In this document: one piece after another, positions 38,901 through 51,094 of the stretch
Layout of the letters: every line of letters begins with the position of its first letter
Position numbering within the stretch: position 1 is the stretch's first letter
Origin: Nilaparvata lugens
Lineage: Eukaryota > Arthropoda > Insecta > Hemiptera > Delphacidae
NCBI RefSeq assembly: GCF_014356525.2
Contig: NC_052506.1
Location: 17,687,361 to 17,751,360, forward strand
Direction of reading: 5' to 3'
Length of the DNA: 64,000 bases
Notes under the pieces: generated by a model
Told to the model about the DNA's origin: nothing
Seen by the model: the letters and a program-made list of their open reading frames with translations, nothing else
Database searches by the model: none
Made by a program: the position numbers and the translations under genes

Positions 38901-41900
38901 CTGAATATTACACAAAGACAGGAAAGAATTGAAATTTGAAAAGATCAAGGGCCAAGAAAAATATGCTATAGGAAAGAAAAAAGACACAATTATGGACTCT
39001 TACCATACACTGTGTAGCGATTATGCTATTCTGAATCCCGCATAACACAGGATTCCTAATCATTGTGTGTTGGGGAATACCCTTTCATCATGTGACTCAC
39101 AGTCATCATCTTGTAAGTAAGCAACTTGAAACAACCTTTGAATACTAATACATCAATGGAAACTTTGCGTTTTGTTTTCTTCAAGAACATAATTTTATCC
39201 ATGGGTTCATTTGTTTCAACAAAGCTATTTTGCTCACAAAAGTTAGTCATGTTCACTTGAGAATGCATTACATACACCTTTTCAATTCTCAGTTGAAAGT
39301 TAAACTCATCAACTTGACTCAAAGCAACATTCATTTTGTTTACATTGTTCCTAACCTCCACAGAAACCTGTCTCATGTAATCATTCATTTTGTTTACAAT
39401 CTTCCTAACTTTTGATGTAGTAATCTGATCCATAGAAACATTTGATTTGTTTACTGTTTTCCTAACCTTCAATGTAGCAATAGTACTTTCTTGATAGTGA
39501 CTTTCAATGAAGACAACTCCCTACCTACTTCTTTACTCAATTCTACTATCTTATTAGGGTTGATTTTTTCAACAACAGTAACTAGGCCTACATTGTCAGA
39601 AACTTCAATGAGTTGATCTTGTAACTTAACACTACTATCATCCTGCTTCAATTTGTTTTCATCTTCATGATTATCTTTCACTGTTTCATGTGCATTTTTC
39701 AATAGAAGGTTTATACTAACCTGCTCTAGTCTAATGCTAGTACATTCTTGCTTCATATCATCAAACCTAGCATTTTGATTTTTAAACATTTGGTCTAACT
39801 TAGCATTTTGCTTATCAAATTTAGCATTTTGCTCATCAAACTTTTGTGTTAAGAATGCTATAAGATTCAGATCATTTTTAATGTTTGCCATTTTGTAATA
39901 TGCACTGATTCATTAAAACTTGATCTCTCTTGAACCGATCTCCCACTCAGCAACAAACCACTCACAACCTATCAAGATATCTATCCTACTAATAATTTTT
40001 TATAACCAGGGATTTCATAGTGTACCATTTGGGACATATTATTTTGTAATTCGGTCCCACCAGGGGTACCATTTGCCGTGCTACCAATTTTTCCTTAAAC
40101 GGTTGGAATAGCATTTAACACCTATCAACCTAAGAATAGTTGTCGGCTCCAATAAAATAGATTCTTGATAAACTGTGAATGGATCTATTGCCTATGAATG
40201 AGAAATCCAGTTTTCAGAGCAAATTAACTTATAATCTTCAGATGAAATTTTGGCAAAACACAGAAATATACAAAGAACAATAACTTACAAGCCTAATTAT
40301 TTCAAGTAACTACGAACTAAAATACTTATCTAGTTTACAGTTGCAAGCCATTTTCAGAAGAAGCTCAGAACAGGCAAAGCTACAAGCCAGAACAGAGAGA
40401 CCTCAAAAATTCATTGTCCACGCTACAGACACGTCACCACAAAATTATAATTTACAAGTTTAGAATTCACATTCTACATCTGTTCTCAATAAAACTTTAT
40501 TTTAAAATGTTATTTTAAATTTTTATATATATCTCGATTTAAATAAACGATTTATTTAGTAATTTGTTAACCCTGCCTCGGTGACACCATGGAACAATGC
40601 AACAAACATTTACGATAATAAATTCTCCGTCAAAAAGTTTATCCGTCTATTGATAACTCTGACATTTACTATAAAGTTCCATAGATCTCGAATTGAAGAT
40701 TCGATTCAAATGTGAGAAGAAAAATGTAATATTACAATACGGTTCCGTTCGGTTCGGTTAGTTTTCTGTTCGTTTTCGGTCGATTACAACTAGTGTGAAA
40801 CGGTAATTCGGTTTAAATTCGGTATCGAATAGAAACCGCACAGCACCGAACACCCCGTCGACACGAATAGGTTTCATGAGAATTTGTGAAAATCTAAACA
40901 CCGCATGTGTTTAGGAAGAAAATACAAAACCTAATAAAAACCGTGTGCGAACATTGTATGTATGAAAGTATCAATTCGTTTTCGGCAGCGACTGAAACTA
41001 ACCGAACCATAATGAATGGACCCTAAACATTAAACTTCGGTTGACAGTGCCAGAGATCAATCTATTACATCTTCAAAGTTGACTCTATAGCACTCTTGTG
41101 GATCCTAGTACTGTAAATTCAATTCTGTTCGTCAAAAGCGTTTTTGAAATTATCAATGTAGCCTACCTAGAATGCAAATATCCATGTATTCGAGGTACAT
41201 TGGAAATTATCATATATGCAGAGTAACTTTCAAACTTCAAAAAGGATACTTTTTGTCTATAGTGAAGAACAATTTCCAGCTGGCTTCAGTTTGGTTGACA
41301 GTGAAGGTGTAGAGGCCTATTTCTCCAGATTCACAGCCAACAGCAGCCAGATACTGGTTGGATGCAGGGGCGTGAGCGGGGGCGAAGGCCAGGGCAGTGA
41401 TGGACTCTTTGGGCAGATCGATGACTGAGGCGTGCTTGTGACTGCTGGCCGACCATAGCACCACCTTTCCGTCCCTCGAGCCAGTCGCAAAGTACAGCGA
41501 GTCATGGGTCCACGCACAGCACCAGATGATACGTTGGTGCAGGCCTGTCTTCTTGTCACTTTTGTGCAACAGGTCGTACTGCATTTCACCTGTCGAATAA
41601 AACAAAATTAACGAGATTGAATCACAAAAACAAAATGTGAGTTATACAAGAATAAAAATTAATAGAACAAAATTATCAGTATTAATATTATTTCACATTG
41701 AATAATAAACAAATGATATGAATGATAGGTAAAGAATCAACATTATTAAGGGAAAAGTTATATAGTTGTCGCAGCAAACTCTAATAAGTTGACAGCACTG
41801 TGAGGCTTGTTTCACATACATACGGTTCCGTTCGGTTCGGATAGTTTCCTGTTTGTTTTCGGTCGATTACGACAAGTGTGAAACGGTAATTCGGTACCGA

Positions 41901-44900
41901 ATAGAAACCGCACAGCACCGAACACCCCGTCGACACAAATAGGTTTCATGAGAATTTGTGAAAATCTAAACACCGCATGTGTTTAGGAAGAAAATACAAA
42001 ACCTAATAAAAACCGTGTGAGAACATTGTATGTATGAAAGTATCAATTCGTTTTCGGCAGCGACTGAAACTAACCGAACTGAATAGAACCGTATAAGTGT
42101 GAAACAAGCCTTAACGTAAGTCCAAGATCAGATGTCAGCAGCTACATTCAATGCATAACTTAAGCTTTCTTTTCTGTATAGGGCATCTTGTAATATACAT
42201 AGAAATAAAAATCTCAGTATCCTTTTTTGAATTATTTTATCATAACATGTTTCATATTTTACTTCATAATTTTACATCACTTGAAAATGGCATCAATGTT
42301 GAAACATTTTGTGATAAAATAATTCGAAAAAGGGTACTGAGATTTTTATTTTTATTTCTATTTATAACTTGAGCTATTATTAATGCATTTAAATCTATCA
42401 AATCGGGCTGACAAGTTGACTGGAAATACTTGTGCGATGTTGTCATTCTCTTTAGAACGGGACACCTATTAGAGGTGGCTGTAGGTTGGTGTTGTGTTAC
42501 ACGTTTGATAATTTATGATAGCTAGAGTGATTCCATCACTAATATTGCATAAATCGGTAGCAGAGTAATTTTTCTACAGGGAAATGAATATTGAAAATAC
42601 CTTACCAGTAATAATATCCACCTTTATTCTTTGTATAATAATGCCATCATAAAGTATTGCATGTTGAATATTTGAAATATGGTATTTGATATTTGAATTG
42701 AATATTGATACACCCTTATTATTTATATAAGAATGCCATCAAATAGCATTACATTATCTTTCAGTAATGAGAATAGACTCATCATTGATATAATCAATAG
42801 AACCAGTTTAAATTTCTGCCTTACTGATGGCGGGCACTTGCACAATCGATAAACTGTTTCAACATCAATATAGCTTCAATTTCGAAATAATGAAGGAAAT
42901 TATTACATAAGAACCTTGATAACAGTTGAATTGATGGAAAAATATTACTGACCTGATCGATTATGCAAGGACCAACTCCTGTCTCTTGAGACAGCTAGAA
43001 GCAATGAGTCATCCGGAGAGAACGCCATTTGTGTCACTGTCAACTGATGGCAAGTTAACTTCTGTATTTTCTGCCATTTTTTGGTATCCCTGCAACGAAA
43101 TAAATAACAAATGTATGAATCAAAGAAGAAGTCTGAAAGTTATCAAATACAGAATAATATAGAGTAGGATTCACTTTAAAATGCCAAAATTCCTAATAAA
43201 TTATATCAATGCTTCCCATTCAACCAATGGTGGTGACAGTATGAAGTGAATCCCACTTTATTTTCGACGAGATTTATCAGGAACAGGAATCACCTTATCA
43301 AAATCTTCAAATAAATGTAATAATTTTAGAGACTGATTGTTTCTTCGGTTGTGGTTGAAGCCAGTCGGTTCCTTCCAACACTTAAACAGGCCAACAAAAT
43401 AATCACAGAGCATCATTCAGTAGTCCACTTCTACATTAAAATTATGAACTAAACTCTGATAAGAACTTATTTATTTATTTATTCAATCATTGAGAATTAC
43501 ACAACTTACAGAAAAGTAGCACAGGCTTATAAGCCCAAAACGGTTCCAATTCTAATTTATACAACAGTCTAAATGTAGCTAGGTTATGTGTCACGTCAAA
43601 ATTCTTCAATATTACTCAATTTACAATTCAAATCACACAAAAACTATTTTTAAATTTAAAAAATACTTCTAATCTTCGAATTCTAATAAGTACATGAACC
43701 ATTTTTGAAGCCGCTCACAATATTTCTGCCATGAAAAATAAAATATTTCAAAATGTTAAGATTCCCACTTGAATGAGAGTTTCAAGTTTACAGAGTAAAA
43801 TGAAGTACTATAATAACTTCAGTTTCGATAATTTGGTAAGTAAGTTACAAGACAAGTAAACAAGTGGAATAATAGTAATGTGCAAAAATGAATGATATAT
43901 GAGTTGGTGTTATTGCAAATTCTTTCAAGTATTCACCATAATAGGATGGATGCATGTTCTTCAGATGTAGCTTTGCAAGCAGATGCAACCAACTTTCCAT
44001 CATTCGAAGTTGCCAAGCTGTACAATTCGTAGCCATGACCATAAAGTTTCATTACTTCAGGCCATAGAGTGTTTTGACTCAAATTATCTTCTGTTGGAGG
44101 GACTGGAACAATAATTAAACAAAATTAATAATATATATTATATTTATTAACAAAAAGACTATACAATTTTGGCAAATAATACAACATAACGACTACATTC
44201 GAGTCATATTTGTTGTAATTTTTCAAAAATATTGTGAAACACATGAAACAATGAAGCTATGTTCAATTTCAATCTAAAGATTATAGTATCAGTAAAATAT
44301 GAATTATTGGATTGTAAAAGTTGAATGCAGGAATTTGAGTGAACAGTTGATTAATACAGTAACACTAGTTATACTGCAAAGTTGTGATTTTTAATGCAAC
44401 TTATTTATATCGATCATTGAGAATAGTTGTCCTTTTTTTATTCACTAGTAAATCATACCCCATTCAGGGAAGGAAGATATTCACGAAATATAGTATGTTT
44501 GATTCTAGCGATTTAATAAATTGAATTGTATTTTCAGACTATATAGATAGTGTGATTCAAAGATTGCCTCATGAAAAATACTTTTGGTATTCCCAATGTC
44601 AAAATTCCAATTCCAATAATCGGATAGACCTAAAGAGTTGTATTTGTATCGGAGATATTCACAAAAATTGAATCGTACATGCTTATAGAGCATTTAAAAA
44701 TCAGTAAACAAAGTAATAATGGGAAGGTAATTCAAGAAAAAGTTAATTCAAACCTTTCAAATCCTGAGGTACAAAGTATACTTCGCTGTACTGTTCTCTG
44801 GATAGTTTGTCTTCGGAGTTGTCTTTTTCCTCTGCAGAGTAGACAGCCCTGTTGGACAATCCAAGCGCAGGTATGGCCGCACCGAGGGCTGTCTCCTGTA

Positions 44901-47900
44901 GATCTACAAAAATATCATTTTAGATTTGTATAGCAGTAAGGTAACATGTATACTAGCAAAATCACAACATTCAGTTGAGGAAGAAGAAAACTAATTTCTT
45001 CCCGAAAATGAGAAATGATAAAATTGAGACTAGTAGATGCGCTATTCACATTTTTCCAATTCTTAATAATAGAACTTGACTAACTGCACGAACAACATTT
45101 GAAAAATGAAATAATAATCAATATCATAGAGAGAACACTTACCACTTTTGAACCCCGAGTAATAATCTGTAAAATCTGTTGATTTGATTGAATATCCAAG
45201 AAAAATGGTCGGCTAAGAAAATCTCATAATTTTACATAGCCTACAAGTGAACTCGCTGATGTCTGAAAAATTAAATATTAGGCTATTTATTTACTCAGTA
45301 ACATTAGTATTGTTGAATATCTTCTTTTACAATAGACAGTGAAAATGAGATTTTTTTAAAACATAAGTTAGGTATTGTTGAATATCTTCTTCTACAATAG
45401 ACAGTGAAAATGAGAAAATCTTTAGTCTAACTTACTTGATACTAGTTGATATGAAGAAGAAGTCAGGCAAAGTTGTTCAAAATTTTGAAGAAAATTATTG
45501 GGGGCTTTGAAAGCTCTGATGACTTTTTCTTCTGCGCCTGATACAAACTGAAATTCCGGAAGAGCTGCGATACAGGCCATATCATGTCCGTGGATTTGAG
45601 GTCTACCCATTTCGTGCCAAGTTTTCTGTTAAAGAAAATGCATCAAATGGTTAAGTATTGTCAAAGATTATTATCTGTTACAGTTATAAGTAAGGATCAT
45701 ATTTGGTGTTTGATTATTCTAGTAAATCAAATAGATCAAGTTTAGACACATATTCTATTGAAATAAAAGTCTATAGCACACAATATAAAAAACATAAACT
45801 CTGAGAAATATGAATTTCAGGTAAAATTTTCCACCTCACCAACCTTCCACCCACTATGAGAAACAAGAATCTTTAGAAAAAATGTCAAGTTTCAAATTTG
45901 AATCTACCACATGTAAACTAGATGCACTTTAAAGGATTATGATACTTTTAAATAGTGCGAATAAAAAGATGAATGCTAAATTGAAGATAAAGATTAGATA
46001 TAAATAACAGAATTATTAGAAGTAGCCCACTTTTAGTACAAGTATAATGCATGAATTAATCATTAGTTGGTAGAGCTTTCATTACAAAGTCGAGAATATA
46101 GTGGTATACCTTAGTCTTCCAAGGAGCATGTAGCCTGGTAGTTTGATCTAACGAAACAGATAGAAGGTACCTTCCATGTACTGCTTCCCATGTCAAATCT
46201 ACAACTCCAGAGAAATGTCCCGTAATACTGATTTCTGGCTCCCACAATTCCTAAGCAATGAAAATTTATTTTTAGTATCTCAACTTAAAACAATCATTTT
46301 TTAGAGCTCAGTTCATGAAATTGTAGCTGGTTGACACCTTGACGGTATAAAGCTGAATGAAAAAATAGTATATTATCTAGAAATAAAAATGAAAATCTAA
46401 GTACCCTTTTTAAAAAAGTGTTTATTTACGACATGTTTCGGCCATGGTGCCATTATCAAGTAAATAAACAATTTTAAAAAGGGTAAGTTTTTTATTTTTA
46501 TTTCTATTCAAAAGTAGCCCTAATGGAAAAAAGTATATACCTATATGATTACATGGTAATAATTAATTTATAACGGGTTTTCAATAAAAACAGTACAATT
46601 GATTATGTTACAAAATATTAGATACTTCAGAAAGATCTCTTGGTTGGTAAACAAATCAACAATTGATGAGAATCGAAATATCAACATGTCTGAGTGAGAA
46701 CTGACAAGCAGATATTCGAAAAATGTGTTTTCCCAGATTGCTTTGTAGTGCTTGGACAATGCACTTCCATGAAAGAGAGCATGACTATACAGCGGTCTAC
46801 GTCACAACATGCCTAACAACTAATTATAATAAATTATGTTGTTAACTTACACTTTTACAACAGTACCCACGGTTTTCTTGTTTGTCGGGTGCATTTCGTG
46901 TCCCGTTTCATTAGGAGTACCTAGCTAGGAACACCTAGCTACTTCTTGTAACGCGTCCGACAAACAAGAAAACCGTGAGTACTGTTGTAAAAGTTCAAGT
47001 TAACAACACAATTTATTATAATTAATATCAACAGTTCAAGTAGGATGAAGACAAAAGAAGAAACTACTAATTTATTGAAGCTACTGGTTCAGTTTATTAT
47101 TGTTTAGCGTTTAATCAACTGATTGGCACAATACTAAATTATAACAATACTGAATTAGCATAATCTATATTATGTTTTGTAATATTGTATTGATGAGTAA
47201 ATGGATACAATATGATAACGAAAGCATTGAGATATGAGACAAGAGCTAATCAAAAGGATTCACGAAAAAGTGAAAGGTGCACTTCCTTCGATTATTTATG
47301 CAGATCTGGCAAGAGTTAACTAAGAAGCCACTATCCTATAGTGAGGTCCACGTTATATTAGCAGTGGAGAAAGATAGGAGAACAACGTTGAAAAATAATA
47401 GCTATTTCCCCTTGAGATTCAAGTTCACACAAGTTTTGCCATATGAATTGAGTCAATTATTATATGAGTCAATGGCTCAATTATTGTTGGTAAAACATTT
47501 TTATAACTGCCACTGGAATATCATCTGGCCCAGAAGAGAATTTACTTTCAAATGTCATAATAACTTTTGTCAATTCATTATTATCATTATTATTGAACAG
47601 AGGTCTTGGAAATCTTTAAAAGGAGGACAACTTATATAGGTGATAGATAGTTTAGCATGCTGCCTAGTAATTTGAAGTCTATAGAAAATATAAGATGTTT
47701 CAAAGCTCATCTGAAGGACTATTTGGTGGAAATGTCTTTGTACTTTCAGGAATTTGTTCAGGAGTAAATTTTATGGTATCTTGACATTGACTGTATTTGT
47801 GTGATGTTTTGTTCTTTTAATTTTCTCTGTTTTATGTGACAACATGTGTATGTGACAATATTCAATGTACTTGTACATTTGATGAATAAATATGATTGAT

Positions 47901-50900
47901 TGATTGATTGAACGTGGACCTCACTATAGAAGCTATATTAAAAGTGTACTCTGTTTACAGTAAATTTTCAAAGCATTCTAAACTAAACTGGATCAACTTT
48001 GTTACCTCTTTTCTCTTCCACAGATGAATTCCTCCTTGAAAGCCATGAACAAGGAGGAAGTTTCCATGAGGGCTGTAACATGCTCCATAGAAGCCAAGTC
48101 CGTTGCCTCCCATCTCACCCATACGAGACGTTTCAAGCCACACTCCAGAGTCCTTGTCTGGTGCCCATACTATCAACGTTTTGTCAAGTGATGCTGTCAG
48201 CAATTGCATTGGCTGTTTTATCGTGCCATCTTCAAAAAAAAAATTCTTACATGATGAAATTTGAAAATTTGATTGAATCGTTCACATTTTATCCTAAAAC
48301 GTATTCTTGTTTATCCATACATTGAATTTTTTATTCTTTTATGAACTTAGTTTGTGTTCAACGGATGAAAATAACAACTAAAATTGGAAAGTGGACATTG
48401 TTCAGGATAAGTGATACATGTTAGAAGCCAATTAAAACTTTTATAAATTAACGACAGCAATCTATTTTTTGAAACTATCAAGTTTATAAGTTATTGAAAT
48501 TTGACGTGATATTTCGGCTGGATAGTCATCCTCGGGTTGTGATCTTAGACTAGGTAGAAGTTTGAAATGTTAGTACTGTATTGTATTTTTATGTTCAAAA
48601 AGGAATTACATGTGCATGCAATGGAATAAAATGATATTTGCTAGCAGTTCACTATTTATGCAGCTTTGTTGTTTTGATGATGCAGGAGTTTGAAAATATA
48701 CTGGGCGTTATTGCTGAATTATACAACTCATTGTAAATAAAATAAATGTTTACTGTCATCAAGCAACATTGGCAATAGACAAAGTCAAAACTAATACTAG
48801 ACATTATACAAGCCAGACGGTTATAAGTTATTGTAATTGAAAGTATATACAGTATACATATATAAATACAAACATAACTACATCTAAAGTAAACCCAGAA
48901 TTCAAATATTCATCACTACACAAACACAGTACTGAACAAGGCCCAGTCAAAATGGTTAAGACAATAACGAAAAGCTTTAAGCAATCAAGGAATCAGACAT
49001 CAATAATCATATCGGAATCCAAGAACTATTGTATAGAATACATTGGTGTTTTCACTAACCAGTTGAAAAGTTTCATTTCAAATCTATCTAAAGACTCATT
49101 TATTAAGCTTAGAGGTAACTTATTGTACAGTTTCAGTCCTATAATATTGTAGCTATTCATTGACTTTGAAAGCCTTTGGAATGGTATATTCAGTATATTC
49201 TTATTTCTTGTTGAATATTGTTTATTGTTTTGAAGGGACGGATTCAAGGATCCAAAGGTTCAAAGAACCCCACACGTCAACCGAAGCTTATTGTGTTCCC
49301 AAGTAGTATGTTAGTTAGGAAATACCTGTGTTCTTTATAAGAACCACGAGCTTTTCCCTATACTAACGTCCCATTCATTACCCGGTTGCTTGTTGCAATC
49401 CAGTGTGATATGCTTGGCAGTCTCTTCAGACTGATCCTCGTGACCTACTTGCGGTCCACTCCTGGCCTTCTTTGAAGGTCCTACCGCTGAGGAAGGGGAC
49501 GCCAAACTGCCTCTAGGGCGCTCGGCCACCCTCGACTCAGCCTCTTGACCCACATTTGTGCCTGGAGTTTCACCCACCTCTGGTCTCTTGGGTTTTTCTT
49601 TTTGCCCCTCCAAAACTCGGCAGGTTCAAAAGCCTCATCTCTCCCAAGAAGTTTTGCCTGAATGGCCGCCCTTCTCTGAGTAGTGGTGAGTTTTGATCTC
49701 TCCACCCACAAACTTGTGACCTACGTGAGTTCCACTCCTGGCTTCTTTGTAGGTCCTTCCGCTGAAGGAGGGGTCGCCAAATTGCCTCTAGGGCACCTGG
49801 CCACCCTGGACTTAGTCTCTTGACCTACATTAAAAAATTTGTGCCTGGTTTTTCACCCATCTCTGGTCTCTTGGGGTTTTCTTTTTGCCCCTCCGAAACT
49901 CTGCAGGGTCAAAAAGCCTCACCTCTCTCAAGAACTTTTGCCTGAATGGCCAACCTTCTCTGAGCAGTGGTGAGTTTTGGTCTCCACCCACAAACTCGTG
50001 ACCTACGTGAGTTCCACTCCTGGCTTCTTTGTAGGTCCTTTCGCTGAAGGAGGGGTCGCCAAATTGCGTCTAGAGCACCTGGTCACCCTCTACTTAGTCT
50101 CTTGACCTACATTTGTGCCTGTAGTTTCACCCATCTCTGATCTCTTGGGTTTTTCTTTTTGCCCCTCCGAAACTGCCCTGATGGGGCAGATCCCGTGGGT
50201 TTGAAGGCAAGGCAACTTCTGGAGTTGCCTGGAGGTCCATTTTAGTCGCCTCCTACGAGAAGCATGGATACTGTGGGTGAATTCTGGTTTTCAACACATT
50301 CTTGAGTACGATGATCGACTCAAAGCTCCCCCAACCCACAGGGGGCCTTGTTGCATAAGAATGTATGGTATGTCTTGGAATTTTTTTTTCTACCTTTGTT
50401 TTTACATGAATAAGAACAGTGTATATATAAAGATTTATGATTGTCAAGATCCTCAACTTAAGAAAAAAATGTTCAGTGCTATTAACGAGCATCTGCTAAT
50501 ATCCTGATGGCTTTTTTCTGAAGTGAAAGCACACTGCTAACATGGCTACAGTTACCCCAAAACAACACGCCATATAAAAGAATACTTTGAAAAAAAAATG
50601 CAAAATAAGCTGACCTTACATAGCTATCAGGTACATAATTCTTTAATTGCATCAACAAATAAATAACCCTAGACAATTTAATATGGACAGACCACCATCA
50701 AACTTGAAACAACTCTTTGGCCGGCCAAAAACGATACTGCAGGCTTGTCAAGCACGCTTGTACAAGATTTTTGTGTCTATGGCGAAAGGCTTCAAGCGAA
50801 ACCATCTGTTCAAATTTGAGGTTAGGTTTTTGTGTCTTCGATTCTTTGTTTTTTTCTTCGCAGCTCTATTTGAGATTGAATTATTTTTGTATCATTAACT

Positions 50901-51061
50901 TATAATGATCATTATATTTTTGGGTGGCTTCTTTTTACTTTCCTTGCCCTATTACCATAGGTAAGGAAAGTATTGCTTTCCGAAAAAAGTTAAGGTACCC
51001 CAATTTATAATTTCTATACGTTTCAAGATCCCCCGAGTCCAAAAAAGTGTTTTTGGGTATT

Positions 51062-51094
<33 letters not shown>

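Larger units (their letters stand above)
34625..40736 (-). mobile_element. LTR retrotransposon, minus strand, apparently lacking pol
   Basis: Two near-identical repeats of about 395 bases (34,625-35,018 and 40,342-40,736) read TGTAATATTAC… to …GGCTTGC(TA)CA on the minus strand, the TG..CA ends of LTRs. Directly upstream of the 3' LTR is a polypurine tract (AAGAGGGGGGTA, minus, 35,019-35,033). Behind the 5' LTR come a ~450-base leader and gag-like frames (39,891-39,056). No reverse transcriptase, integrase or protease is visible in the remaining ~4 kb. That part is AT-rich and holds the hexanucleotide satellite. The flanks (ACATT left, ATACG right) are not a 5-bp target duplication. I infer a non-autonomous, LARD-like element. 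Confidence 0.75.

Noticed and set aside
41216..41589. Plus-strand and alternative minus-strand frames over ELP2 exon 12
   Set aside because: They are shadows of the real exon, whose frame is fixed by phase-matching junctions and WD40 motifs.
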